From assembly GCA_028284945.1 (NCBI GenBank), contig JANQQJ010000035.1, positions 23,219-87,218 on the forward strand: DNA of 64,000 bases, read 5' to 3'. The first letter of the stretch is position 1. Every line of letters begins with the position of its first letter. Below are positions 16,713-24,708 of the stretch, piece after piece. Source of the stretch: Alphaproteobacteria bacterium (GTDB taxonomy: Bacteria > Pseudomonadota > Alphaproteobacteria > SMXS01). The notes beneath the pieces were generated by a model. The model was not told the origin of the DNA. It ran no database searches and was given only the letters and a program-made list of their open reading frames with translations. The position numbers and the translations under genes were made by a program.

Positions 16713-16747
16713 ATATCGAATTCCCTAATCCGCCGCATACGTCCTGA

Positions 16748-17461
16748 TCAGGCGGTTGTTGTCTCTGCTATCGCCGCGCGAAGCGATGCTTCGATCTGGC
16801 CGCTGCACCATTCGTCACCGAATTCGGCGTCGGTTCGGGCACGCAGTTTCGCCTGTTCGGGCAGCGCCCCAAGCCGATCGCAAAGACCGGCGATACTGGG
16901 CGCGGCAGCATCGAGCATGGGCCTGAGCGTCGGGAACTTATCCGTCATCACGCCCCAGAGGACGTGGGCGGTGAAATCCGCGATCCCGGGCGTGTCGGTG
17001 CCCAGCATGTAACCGGAGCCTTCGGTCATGCCGTGGCGGCAGCCCATCTCTTCAAAAATCGTCATCCAGCGGCTCAGGCGGGGTTGGTAGGCCGCCCAGC
17101 TCTCCGCCGTCCACATCTGCGCGCCATTATGCAGCGTCATGTCATAAAGCACGTCATCGGCGTCACAGACGATCTTGTGGGTCAGCGCAGCGCCCACCGG
17201 GGTGCCAGGCAGCAGTCCATGTTTACCGCCCAGATAAGCAAGGATCGCGGGCGTCTGGGACAGGGAGACATCTGCCGCGTGATCGATCAGCACCGGCGGC
17301 CCCATATGTGGCACCGGCTGGTCCGCGGGCGCTGCGTCCTTCAGGTCAATGATAGCGTCCATGCCGGGTTCGTCCCAGCTCGCTCCCACATGGGCCAGAA
17401 CGGCGCGGATGAACTGCCCGCGAAACGCAATCGGCCAGTAATAGAGCGTGTAGTCAACCAT
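16748..17461 (-). CDS. Glutathione S-transferase family protein
   Basis: A 237-residue GST-like protein. It opens YTLYYWPIAFRGQFIRAVL, the thioredoxin-fold glutathione-binding half, continues with VLIDHAADVSLSQTPAILAYLG (the SQ..A.L.YL signature), and has a helical C-terminal half from about residue 90. It probably conjugates or binds glutathione in the cytoplasm; the substrate is unknown. The gene is bracketed on both sides by same-orientation copies of a REP-like palindrome, which could reflect insertion or rearrangement at the repeats. Confidence 0.82.
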   Translation of the reverse strand: MVDYTLYYWPIAFRGQFIRAVLAHVGASWDEPGMDAIIDLKDAAPADQPVPHMGPPVLIDHAADVSLSQTPAILAYLGGKHGLLPGTPVGAALTHKIVCDADDVLYDMTLHNGAQMWTAESWAAYQPRLSRWMTIFEEMGCRHGMTEGSGYMLGTDTPGIADFTAHVLWGVMTDKFPTLRPMLDAAAPSIAGLCDRLGALPEQAKLRARTDAEFGDEWCSGQIEASLRAAIAETTTA

Positions 17462-17469
17462 GGCTGCCC

Positions 17470-17511
17470 CTCACTCTCATCCTAACCCTCTCCCCACGGG
17501 GGAGAGGGAAT
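17470..17511. repeat. REP-like palindrome, copy 2
   Basis: CCCTCACTCTCATCCTAACC leads into CCCTCTCCCC-ACG-GGGGAGAGGG-like arms (17486-17508), the same unit and orientation as copy 1 at 16676. Confidence 0.75.
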
Positions 17512-17525
17512 TGCCTCGTGCCCCC

Positions 17526-18377
17526 TCATTCCACCGCCCAATTGTCGATCAGGCGGGTTTTGCCCAGGCGGGCGGCGCCGAAGACGCGGGCCGGGCGGTC
17601 AATGGCGGACGCCAGTTCAAGGGTCTCCGCATGGCGAACTTCGATGTAATCGATGGAGTCGAATCCTTCGGCAATGAGCGCCATTTTGGCCGTGTCGCAG
17701 GCGGCTGCCGGGTCACCGCCGGCCAGCACCCTGTCGCGCACGGTTTGCAGTTCGCGGGGGAAATGTGCAGCGATATGGCGCTGCGCCTCGCTTAGATACC
17801 GGTTGCGGGATGACAAGGCGAGCCCGTCCTCCTCACGCATAATCGCCCCGCCCAGAATCTCGACGGGGATGTCGAGGTCGGCCGCCATGCGGCGGATTAC
17901 CTGCAGCTGCTGATAGTCCTTTTCGCCAAAGATCGCGATATCGGGCAGGCATTGCAGCAGCAGCTTGGCGACAATCTGCGTCACCCCGTCGAAATGCCCG
18001 GGCCGGTGGGCACCACATAGCACGTCGGTTAAGCCGGTCACCCGAACCTGCGTTGAAAACCCGTCCGGGTACATTTCGCCGACGGCGGGGGCAAAGGCGA
18101 CATCCGCGCCCAGCCGGTTCAGATGATCGACATCGTCGTCTTCGACCCTTGGATAGGCGTCGAAATCCTCATTCGGGCCAAACTGCGTCGGGTTGACGAA
18201 AATGCTGACGACAAGCCGGTCGGCCTTCTGCTGTGCCAGTTGCATCAGCGACAAATGGCCTTCATGCAGCGCGCCCATGGTGGGCACCAGGGCAACCGTT
18301 TCCCCAGCGTCGCGCCAATCGCGCACTTGCCGCCTTAGGTCACTGACCATACGTATGGTTTGCGTCTCGCCAGGCAT
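17526..18377 (-). CDS. panC: Pantoate--beta-alanine ligase PanC
   Basis: A 283-residue enzyme of pantothenate synthesis that joins pantoate and beta-alanine using ATP. Signatures are VALVPTMGALHEGHLSLM (HIGH-like ATP motif), VVSIFVNPTQFGPNEDF, GEKDYQQLQVIRRM and LALSSRNRYL. ATG 18377 gives a leader of normal length; a TTG three codons upstream is less likely. It diverges from the VWA-like gene with only 21 bases between start codons, so at least one promoter must lie within the opposing coding region. Confidence 0.95.
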   Translation of the reverse strand: MPGETQTIRMVSDLRRQVRDWRDAGETVALVPTMGALHEGHLSLMQLAQQKADRLVVSIFVNPTQFGPNEDFDAYPRVEDDDVDHLNRLGADVAFAPAVGEMYPDGFSTQVRVTGLTDVLCGAHRPGHFDGVTQIVAKLLLQCLPDIAIFGEKDYQQLQVIRRMAADLDIPVEILGGAIMREEDGLALSSRNRYLSEAQRHIAAHFPRELQTVRDRVLAGGDPAAACDTAKMALIAEGFDSIDYIEVRHAETLELASAIDRPARVFGAARLGKTRLIDNWAVE

Positions 18378-18398
18378 GGGGCGCAAGATACGGTAAGC

Positions 18399-19115
18399 AT
18401 GGCAGACAAGACACCCAAAATAGTCCCCGATACGTCATCTGATGTGGACGCGTTTCTGGAGAAGCTGGCAGCGACCCCGGCACCGCACAAGGCGGCGCCC
18501 CGGGGGCGGCTGATCTTTGCGCTTGATGCGACCATGAGCCGGCAGCCCACCTGGGACCGCGCATGTCATATTCAGGCGGACATGTTTCAGGCCGCGGCTG
18601 CTGTCGGCGCGCTCGACATCAAACTGATCTATTTCCGGGGACACCGGGAATGCCGGGCCAGCAAATGGTATTCGGAATCACCCCCGCTGCTGAACGCGAT
18701 GACCAAAATCTACTGTCAGGGCGGCTACACACAGATTGAGCGGGTGCTGAAGCGCGCCGCCAAAGAGGTGAAAGACAGTCCGGTCAGCGCGCTGGTCTAT
18801 GTGGGCGATGCCTGCGAGGAAGAGGTTGACCGGGTCTGCGGTGCCGCTGGAAGGCTGGGTGTTCATGGTGTGCCGGTCTTTATGTTTCAGGACGGCGGTG
18901 AACCCTATGCAGAGGGCGTGTTCCGCGAGGTAGCGCGGTTGTCTGGCGGGGCCTATTGCCGGTTGGATGAAGGCAGTGCCGCTCAGCTTAAAGAACTGTT
19001 AAGTGCAGTGGCGGTTTTTGCCGCTGGTGGCAGGCGGGCCTTGTCAGATTATGGAAAAGCCCGTGGCGGTGCTGTATTAAGATTGGCGAACCAGATGAAG
19101 GGTGGAACGAACTAG
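18399..19115 (+). CDS. VWA-like domain protein
   Basis: A 238-residue soluble protein. After an acidic leader, LIFALDATMSRQPTWDRA resembles a von Willebrand A MIDAS start (DxTxS), followed by VGALDIKLIYFRGHRECRAS and LVYVGDACEEEVDRV strands alternating with helices. VWA domains bind divalent metal and partner proteins. It overlaps the next gene by one base (TAGTG), a membrane J-domain protein, so the two are probably partners in one process. Function unknown. The ATG follows ATACGGTAAGC, a weak ribosome site. Confidence 0.68.
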   Translation: MADKTPKIVPDTSSDVDAFLEKLAATPAPHKAAPRGRLIFALDATMSRQPTWDRACHIQADMFQAAAAVGALDIKLIYFRGHRECRASKWYSESPPLLNAMTKIYCQGGYTQIERVLKRAAKEVKDSPVSALVYVGDACEEEVDRVCGAAGRLGVHGVPVFMFQDGGEPYAEGVFREVARLSGGAYCRLDEGSAAQLKELLSAVAVFAAGGRRALSDYGKARGGAVLRLANQMKGGTN

Positions 19116-19798
19116 TGGTCTGGGTCTTTATTGGGGCGATCGCCCTGATCGGAGTGTTGTTGTTGGCCAATTGGGCGGCGAAGGCGGATAAGTCATCGGT
19201 GCGGCAGATTGCCCGTTATTTTGGCGCGTTTCTGTTGTTTGCTGCGGCCCTTTTGCTGGCGACGCGGGGCGCGTTTCCGATTGCCGGTATTCTCGTCGTG
19301 CTTGCCATTGCCCTGGCGTCGCGTCGGGTGATCCCGTTTTTGGGCGGTGCGGCGAAATCTCCCGGGCAGAATTCGCAGGTCGAGACACGCTATCTGCGGG
19401 TCACCCTCGACCATGACAGTGGCGCGATTGATGGTGTAATCCGCGAAGGCGGCTATGCTGGCAAACGGCTCAGCGATCTGGACCGGGTGCAGCTGACCGA
19501 TCTTTACGAAATCCTTAAGTCCGATGATCCCGAAGGTGCGCGCCTGCTGGATGCCTATATGGCAAGGGCCTATGCCGGTGAATGGCAGGAAGAGGGCGGC
19601 AGCGACGGCGTTTATGACAGCGGCTATATGACACCCAAAGAGGCGCGCGAAATTCTGGGTGTACGCTCCGGCGCGAGTGCCGAAGAGATCAAGGCGGCGC
19701 ACCGCAACCTGATGAAAAAGTTTCATCCGGACCAGGGCGGCTCCACCTATTTCGCTGCGCGCCTGAATGAAGCGAAAGATCTGCTTCTGGACCTTTAA
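19115..19798 (+). CDS. Membrane-anchored DnaJ-domain protein
   Basis: A 227-residue protein with two or three N-terminal membrane helices (about residues 1-20, 32-48 and 52-68), a linker, and a C-terminal J domain at about 170-227. The J domain holds the HPD triad in KKFHPDQGG. It resembles TIM14/DjlA-type J proteins that recruit DnaK to a membrane site, with the J domain cytosolic. GTG 19115 overlaps the VWA gene's stop, showing translational coupling. A small hairpin follows its stop (19807-19825). The specific client is unknown. Confidence 0.8.
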   Translation: MVWVFIGAIALIGVLLLANWAAKADKSSVRQIARYFGAFLLFAAALLLATRGAFPIAGILVVLAIALASRRVIPFLGGAAKSPGQNSQVETRYLRVTLDHDSGAIDGVIREGGYAGKRLSDLDRVQLTDLYEILKSDDPEGARLLDAYMARAYAGEWQEEGGSDGVYDSGYMTPKEAREILGVRSGASAEEIKAAHRNLMKKFHPDQGGSTYFAARLNEAKDLLLDL

Positions 19799-19806
19799 AC
19801 GTCTCT

Positions 19807-19825
19807 CGGATTTACAATAAATCCG
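19807..19825 (+). terminator. Hairpin after the J-domain gene
   Basis: CGGATTT-ACAAT-AAATCCG, 9 bases after the stop. No T tract follows, so termination is possible but unproven. Confidence 0.35.
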
Positions 19826-19903
19826 TCAGAATCCCGTCATGTACACGCGGCGCCACATCAGGCATAAACCCATGCTGACGAAGGCAATCAGGGCATAACA
19901 GGC

Positions 19904-20776
19904 ATGAGTCAACGCGTTCGAAAGGCGGTCTTTCCGGTGGGCGGCATGGGCACCCGTTTTCTACCTGCGACGAAGGCAATGCCAAAGGAAATGCTGCCTG
20001 TCGTCGATAAGCCACTGATCCAATATGCGGTCGAGGAAGCACAGGAAGCCGGGATTGAAGAGTTCATCTTCGTAACGGGCCGCGGCAAATCGGCAATCGA
20101 GGATCATTTCGACAGGTCGGTCGAATTGGAAGCCTTGCTTGAGGAGCGCGACAAGGATCATGTACTTGAGGCGCTGATCGGAACGATGCCTGCGGCGGGC
20201 CAAGTCTCCTATACGCGTCAGCAGAGCCCTCAGGGGCTTGGGCATGCGGTCTGGTGCGCACGTCATCTGGTCGGGGATGAGCCGTTCGCCGTTCTGCTCG
20301 CTGACGATCTAATTAAAAGCGATGTGTCGTGCCTGAAACAGATGGCCGATGCCCATGCAGAGGTCGGCGGCAATATGGTCGCGATCATGAATGTCCCGCA
20401 TGAACACACCTCCCGCTATGGCGTGATCGACCCGGGCGACAATGGCGACAGGATGATCCAGGTCAACGGCTTGGTTGAGAAGCCGGCGCCAGACGTCGCG
20501 CCGTCCAACCAGGCCGTCGTCGGGCGCTATATTCTGATGCCGGATGTGTTTGGGCATCTGTCGGGACACGAAAAAGGCGCTGGCGGTGAAATCCAGCTCA
20601 CCGACGCGCTCGCCAAGATGATCGGATCGGCGCCATTCAATGGTTACCGCTTCGACGGTACCCGGTTCGATTGCGGCGACAAGGTCGGGTTTCTGGGCGC
20701 CAATCTGGCCTTTGCGCTGGACCGTGACGATCTGCGGGATGGGGTTCTGGAACAGATGGCCGTGTTGCGGGGCTGA
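19904..20776 (+). CDS. galU: UTP--glucose-1-phosphate uridylyltransferase GalU
   Basis: A 290-residue nucleotidyltransferase making UDP-glucose. It begins RVRKAVFPVGGMGTRFLPAT (nucleotide-binding loop), then PKEMLPVVDKPLIQYAVEEA, and has FAVLLADDLI (metal-binding Asp) and NGLVEKPAPDVAPSNQAVVG. Length is typical. It is the first of three adjacent genes (GalU, UDP-glucose dehydrogenase, phosphomannomutase/phosphoglucomutase) that together turn hexose phosphate into UDP-glucuronate and mannose or glucose-1-phosphate for surface polysaccharide. Confidence 0.95.
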   Translation: MSQRVRKAVFPVGGMGTRFLPATKAMPKEMLPVVDKPLIQYAVEEAQEAGIEEFIFVTGRGKSAIEDHFDRSVELEALLEERDKDHVLEALIGTMPAAGQVSYTRQQSPQGLGHAVWCARHLVGDEPFAVLLADDLIKSDVSCLKQMADAHAEVGGNMVAIMNVPHEHTSRYGVIDPGDNGDRMIQVNGLVEKPAPDVAPSNQAVVGRYILMPDVFGHLSGHEKGAGGEIQLTDALAKMIGSAPFNGYRFDGTRFDCGDKVGFLGANLAFALDRDDLRDGVLEQMAVLRG

Positions 20777-20780
20777 AATC

Positions 20781-22103
20781 ATGCGCGTGACGATGATTGG
20801 CACCGGTTATGTTGGCCTCGTCTCGGGGGCCTGCTTTTCCGAGTTCGGCCATGATGTCGTTTGCATCGATAAGGATGCCTTGAAGATTGAGGCGTTGAAC
20901 GGAGGCGAAATTCCGATTTTTGAACCGGGTCTCGACGATCTGGTGTCGCGTAATGTCGCTGAAGGCCGGCTGTCGTTTTCATTGGAGCTGAAGCAGGCTG
21001 TCGCTGAGTCCGACGCGGTGTTCATCGCGGTTGGAACACCGTCGCGCCGGGGCGACGGCCATGCAGATCTCTCGTATGTCTACGCAGCAGCCGAAGAGGT
21101 AGCGGACGCGCTTGATGGTCATACGGTTGTTGTCACCAAGTCGACCGTGCCGGTTGGCACCGGCCGCAAGGTCCGTGAGATTGTTTCTGAACGTTTGGCA
21201 GCAACGGGCTCTACCGCGACCTTTGATATCGCGTCCAACCCCGAATTTCTGCGCGAGGGGTCAGCGATTGAAGACTTCATGCGGCCAAACCGTGTCGTCG
21301 TCGGGTGTGATGGCGAGGCAGGGAGGGACATCATGCGGCGCTTGTATCGGCCGCTATCCCTGCGTGAGACACCGATTCTGTTCGCCGATATTGAGACGGC
21401 GGAACTGATCAAATATGCAGCGAATGCCTTTCTGGCGACTAAGATCACCTTCATCAACGAAATCGCCGATCTGTGCGAAAAAACCGGCGGTGACGTGCAG
21501 GCCGTCGCCCATGGGATCGGTCTCGACAATCGGATTGGGTCAAAGTTCTTGCATCCGGGTCCCGGCTATGGTGGCAGTTGTTTCCCCAAGGATACCCGGG
21601 CGCTATTGGCGACGGGACAAGAGGCCGGGGTCGAGTTGAGCATCGTCGCGGCCGTTGAAAACGCCAACCGGCGGCGTAAGCAGGCCATGGCAGAGCGGAT
21701 CATTGGCGCTTGCGGTGGCGACGTAATGGGTAAGACCATTGCGGTGCTTGGCCTGACCTTCAAACCAAACACGGATGATATGCGTGACAGCCCCAGCCTG
21801 GACATCGTTCCTGCGCTCATTGCGGCCGGCGCAACCGTCAGGGGCTATGACCCTGAAGGCATGGACGAGGCTGCGGCCCTGCTGCCCGGGATGGTTTTTT
21901 GTGAGGATGCCTATGACGCGATGACCGGTGCCGATGCGGTGGTCGTTCTCACCGAATGGAATCAGTTCAGGGCGTTGGATCTGAATCGCACGAAAGAGCT
22001 GCTGAAAGCCCCGTTGATGGTGGACCTTCGCAATGTTTACGACCCTGACGAAATGGCGCAGGCGGGTTTTGTCTATCACTCGATTGGGCGGCGCTCGTCA
22101 TGA
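20781..22103 (+). CDS. ugd: UDP-glucose 6-dehydrogenase
   Basis: A 440-residue NAD-dependent enzyme that oxidises UDP-glucose to UDP-glucuronate in two steps. It has MRVTMIGTGYVGLVSGACF (NAD site), STVPVGTGRKVREIV, FLREGSAIEDFMRPNRVVVG, the catalytic Cys in GPGYGGSCFPKDT, and LGLTFKPNTDDMRDSPSL. ATG 20781 begins exactly at the NAD site, 4 bases after galU. It overlaps the next gene by 4 bases (ATGA). The three genes form a sugar-nucleotide operon. Confidence 0.95.
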   Translation: MRVTMIGTGYVGLVSGACFSEFGHDVVCIDKDALKIEALNGGEIPIFEPGLDDLVSRNVAEGRLSFSLELKQAVAESDAVFIAVGTPSRRGDGHADLSYVYAAAEEVADALDGHTVVVTKSTVPVGTGRKVREIVSERLAATGSTATFDIASNPEFLREGSAIEDFMRPNRVVVGCDGEAGRDIMRRLYRPLSLRETPILFADIETAELIKYAANAFLATKITFINEIADLCEKTGGDVQAVAHGIGLDNRIGSKFLHPGPGYGGSCFPKDTRALLATGQEAGVELSIVAAVENANRRRKQAMAERIIGACGGDVMGKTIAVLGLTFKPNTDDMRDSPSLDIVPALIAAGATVRGYDPEGMDEAAALLPGMVFCEDAYDAMTGADAVVVLTEWNQFRALDLNRTKELLKAPLMVDLRNVYDPDEMAQAGFVYHSIGRRSS

Positions 22104-23482
22104 CGGATGCACATCATTTCAATCCGACCGTCCTGCGCGAATACGATATTCGCGGGATTATCGGCGACACGTTGGATGAGCGGGATGCATTGGCGCTGGG
22201 CCGGGCGTTTGGCACCCGGGTGCGCCGAGATGGCGGCAAGTCGGTCTGTGTTGGTTATGACGGCCGCCTGACGTCACCCGCGCTGGAACAGGCGCTGGTC
22301 GAAGGGCTAACATCTACGGGGTTACAGGTCCTGCGGATTGGGCTGGGTCCGACGCCGATGCTGTACTACTCGGTCTATCACCACGACGCCGACGGCGGGA
22401 TCATGATTACTGGGTCGCACAACCCGCCGGATTATAACGGCTTCAAGATGATGATCGGGAAGAAGCCGTTTTTCGGTGAACAGATTCAGGCGCTGGGCGC
22501 CGGTGCGGCTGCCGGTGATTTCGAGGCCGGTGTAGGTGCTGCAACCCAGGCGCCGGTGTTCGAAGCCTATATTGATCGCCTGCTTCAGGACTATGACGGG
22601 GGCGCGATCAACGCGGCATGGGATGCGGGAAATGGTGCAGCTGGGCCGGTGGTTGAGGCTGTCGTCGCGCGGCTTCCCGGCACCCACCGGCTGCTCTACA
22701 CGGATGTAGACGGACAGTTTCCTAACCACCACCCGGATCCGACAGATCCGGAAACGTTGCATCAGCTTCGTGCGACGGTTCTCCAAGACGGCCTTGATCT
22801 GGGCATCGGGTTTGACGGTGATGGCGACCGCATCGGTGCTTTGGATGGGATGGGTGAGATTATCTGGGGCGATCAGCTGCTGGCCTTGTTGGCCCGGGAT
22901 GTCCTGAAAGACGTGCCCGGTTCGACCATTGTGGCTGACGTTAAGTCCAGTCAGGTCCTGTTTGACGACATCGCCGCCCATGGCGGAAACCCCGTCATGT
23001 GGCCGACAGGGCACTCCCTGATCAAACAGAAAATGGCGGAGACGGGTGCCCCGCTGGCGGGGGAGATGAGTGGGCACATCTTCTTCGCGCATCATTATTA
23101 TGGCTTCGACGACGCTGTGTTCGCGGCGCTGCGCCTGCTCTCGGCAATTGCCCGATCCGGTAAAAGTCTTGCTGAACTGCGGCAAAGTCTGCCCCAGATG
23201 CAAAATACCCCCGAATTGCGGTTTCCCTGCCCGGAAGACCGCAAATTTCTTGTCCCCGGAGAGATTGAGGCGCGCCTGACGGGAAAGGGCCTCAACGTCA
23301 ATGCGATCGATGGGGTTCGGGTCTCTTCAGAGGATGGGTGGTGGCTGCTGCGGGCGTCGAACACGCAGGATGTCCTGGTTGCCCGATGCGAGTCGGATAC
23401 CGAGGATGGCCTGGAACGATTGAAGTCCATGCTTGTTGAAGAACTGTCCCAAAGTGGTATTGAACCGCCTGCAAGCCTTTAA
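22100..23482 (+). CDS. Phosphomannomutase/phosphoglucomutase
   Basis: A 460-residue alpha-D-phosphohexomutase. The phosphoserine loop is MITGSHNPPDYNGF (Ser106), the Mg2+ loop is GFDGDGDRIG, the sugar-binding loop is GEMSGHIFF, and the C-terminal phosphate-binding segment is RASNTQDVLVARCES. It interconverts hexose-6- and hexose-1-phosphates, and closely resembles the AlgC/PgmG type with dual mannose/glucose specificity. It is translationally coupled to ugd. It supplies glucose-1-phosphate to GalU or mannose-1-phosphate to GDP-mannose synthesis. Confidence 0.93.
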   Translation: MTDAHHFNPTVLREYDIRGIIGDTLDERDALALGRAFGTRVRRDGGKSVCVGYDGRLTSPALEQALVEGLTSTGLQVLRIGLGPTPMLYYSVYHHDADGGIMITGSHNPPDYNGFKMMIGKKPFFGEQIQALGAGAAAGDFEAGVGAATQAPVFEAYIDRLLQDYDGGAINAAWDAGNGAAGPVVEAVVARLPGTHRLLYTDVDGQFPNHHPDPTDPETLHQLRATVLQDGLDLGIGFDGDGDRIGALDGMGEIIWGDQLLALLARDVLKDVPGSTIVADVKSSQVLFDDIAAHGGNPVMWPTGHSLIKQKMAETGAPLAGEMSGHIFFAHHYYGFDDAVFAALRLLSAIARSGKSLAELRQSLPQMQNTPELRFPCPEDRKFLVPGEIEARLTGKGLNVNAIDGVRVSSEDGWWLLRASNTQDVLVARCESDTEDGLERLKSMLVEELSQSGIEPPASL

Positions 23483-23501
23483 AACCGGGCGCTTCACCGT
23501 T

Positions 23502-23518
23502 TTGTTGCAGTGCACAAA
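23502..23518. promoter_or_regulatory. Candidate phasin operator 1 (PhaR-like)
   Basis: TTGTTGCA-G-TGCACAAA is a near-perfect palindrome directly upstream of the -35 box. The TGC..TGCA core recurs at 23565-23577 and 23596-23604. Regulation by PhaR is inferred from the neighbouring phasin gene. Confidence 0.5.
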
Positions 23519-23525
23519 AAATTGC

Positions 23526-23554
23526 TTGACGTCTGAGTTGATCGCCACTATCTA
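23526..23554 (+). promoter_or_regulatory. Promoter of the phasin gene
   Basis: TTGACG (23526-23531), a 17-base spacer, then TATCTA (23549-23554). This is the best sigma-70-type promoter in the window and sits between operator-like repeats. Confidence 0.65.
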
Positions 23555-23564
23555 GGGGTCACGC

Positions 23565-23604
23565 TGCGGTGCACAAAAAGTGTTGGAAGACCTGCTGCAG
23601 TGCG
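23565..23604. promoter_or_regulatory. Candidate phasin operators 2 and 3
   Basis: TGCGGTGCACAAA (23565-23577) lies just after the predicted transcription start and TGCAGTGCG (23596-23604) further into the leader. Both repeat the core of operator 1, the first almost exactly. Confidence 0.45.
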
Positions 23605-23639
23605 ATAAACCCAAGTTTAGGACAGGATGGAGGTTGGCT

Positions 23640-24167
23640 ATGGCCACCGCAACGACCGCGAAGAAGACCACAAGAAAAACCGCTAAGCCGCGTACCACGA
23701 CGGCGCGCAAGGCCGCGGATACCGTTGAAAAGACAGTAGGGGCAGCCGAGTCCGCTGTGAAGGCTGGCGCTGGCGCCGTATCTGAAAAAGTTGGACAGGC
23801 TCTGGGTTCAGCCCGGGAGCGTATTAGCGAGATTTCATCGCTCAATCGCGAAGGTCTTGATGCCTTCGTCGCCTCTGGCACTGTGTGGCAGAAGGGTGTG
23901 CAGGCTGTGAATGCTGAAATCGGCGCAATTTCACGCCGCAACCTGGAAGACAGCATGGCTGCGTTCAAGTCGCTTTCCACCGCTAAGTCTCCGATTGAGC
24001 TGTTTGAGCTTCAGTCCGACCTGCTGCGTACGGGTTGGGACAACATGATCGCGGACCGCAATCGTCTGAGCGAGATGGTTTCTGAGTACACCAAGGACGC
24101 TGTTGAGCCGATCAACACTCAGGTCAAGAAGACCGTTGAGCAGATCAGCCAGCCGTTCGCCCGCTAA
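23640..24167 (+). CDS. Phasin family protein with basic N-terminal tail
   Basis: A 175-residue PHA-granule surface protein. Residues about 1-30 are Ala/Thr/Lys/Arg-rich (KKTTRKTAKPRTTTARK), like a histone-type tail. An Ala-rich helix follows, then a Phasin_2 domain with LNREGLDAFVASGTVWQKGV and SPIELFELQSDLLRTGWDN. Phasins coat polyhydroxyalkanoate granules and set their size; basic tails in some relatives bind DNA. ATG 23640 follows GGATGGAGG. The gene has its own promoter, operator-like repeats and a strong terminator, so it is monocistronic. Confidence 0.88.
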   Translation: MATATTAKKTTRKTAKPRTTTARKAADTVEKTVGAAESAVKAGAGAVSEKVGQALGSARERISEISSLNREGLDAFVASGTVWQKGVQAVNAEIGAISRRNLEDSMAAFKSLSTAKSPIELFELQSDLLRTGWDNMIADRNRLSEMVSEYTKDAVEPINTQVKKTVEQISQPFAR

Positions 24168-24192
24168 GCAATAACAGCAATTTTGCGAGGCA

Positions 24193-24226
24193 GGCCCGGC
24201 GCCGTGCGGCGCCGGGCCTTCTTTTT
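24193..24226 (+). terminator. Rho-independent terminator of the phasin gene
   Basis: An 11-base perfect GC stem (GGCCCGGCGCC, 24193-24203; GGCGCCGGGCC, 24208-24218) with a GTGC loop is followed by TTCTTTTT. Confidence 0.92.
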
Positions 24227-24356
24227 GTGTGGCCAATGGGCTGAAGTGCTGAAAATCGGCTTTGAATCAGGCCGGGTTATCTTATTATCTAAAGGGCAAA
24301 GTGGAGTCGCCCGGTGTGGTCACGGCTAGTGGCCCGGGTGCTTCAGGACACAATTG

Positions 24357-24695
24357 ATGACGGTTTGGATGAGCGAAGATAAAGACGGCGAGGGCGGCGG
24401 CACCGGAACGGATGTTGTCACCAAAACCCGTACAAAAACCGAGAAGCCGTCCCTATATAAGGTCCTGCTGTTAAACGACGACTACACACCGATGGAGTTC
24501 GTCGTCCATATCCTCGAAAGGTTTTTCAATAAGAACCGCGAGGAAGCGACTAATATCATGCTTACGGTGCATCAGAAGGGAATCGGGGTCTGCGGGGTGT
24601 ATACGTTTGAAGTCGCGGAGACCAAGGTGACCCAGGTCATCGACTATGCACGGCGGCACGACCATCCGCTGCAGTGCACTCTGGAAAAAGAATAG
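24357..24695 (+). CDS. clpS: ATP-dependent Clp protease adaptor ClpS
   Basis: A 112-residue N-end-rule adaptor that delivers substrates with bulky N-terminal residues to ClpAP. A flexible charged N-terminus precedes [20 protein letters not shown], whose NDD and Met gate the N-degron pocket. [20 protein letters not shown] contains the pocket His. ATG 24357 has AGGA about 9 bases upstream; ATG 24369 is an alternative four codons in. It is followed after 13 bases by clpA, the standard clpS-clpA operon. Confidence 0.94.
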   Translation: MTVWMSEDKDGEGGGTGTDVVTKTRTKTEKPSLYKVLLLNDDYTPMEFVVHILERFFNKNREEATNIMLTVHQKGIGVCGVYTFEVAETKVTQVIDYARRHDHPLQCTLEKE

Positions 24696-24708
24696 ATAAG
24701 GTGATGAT

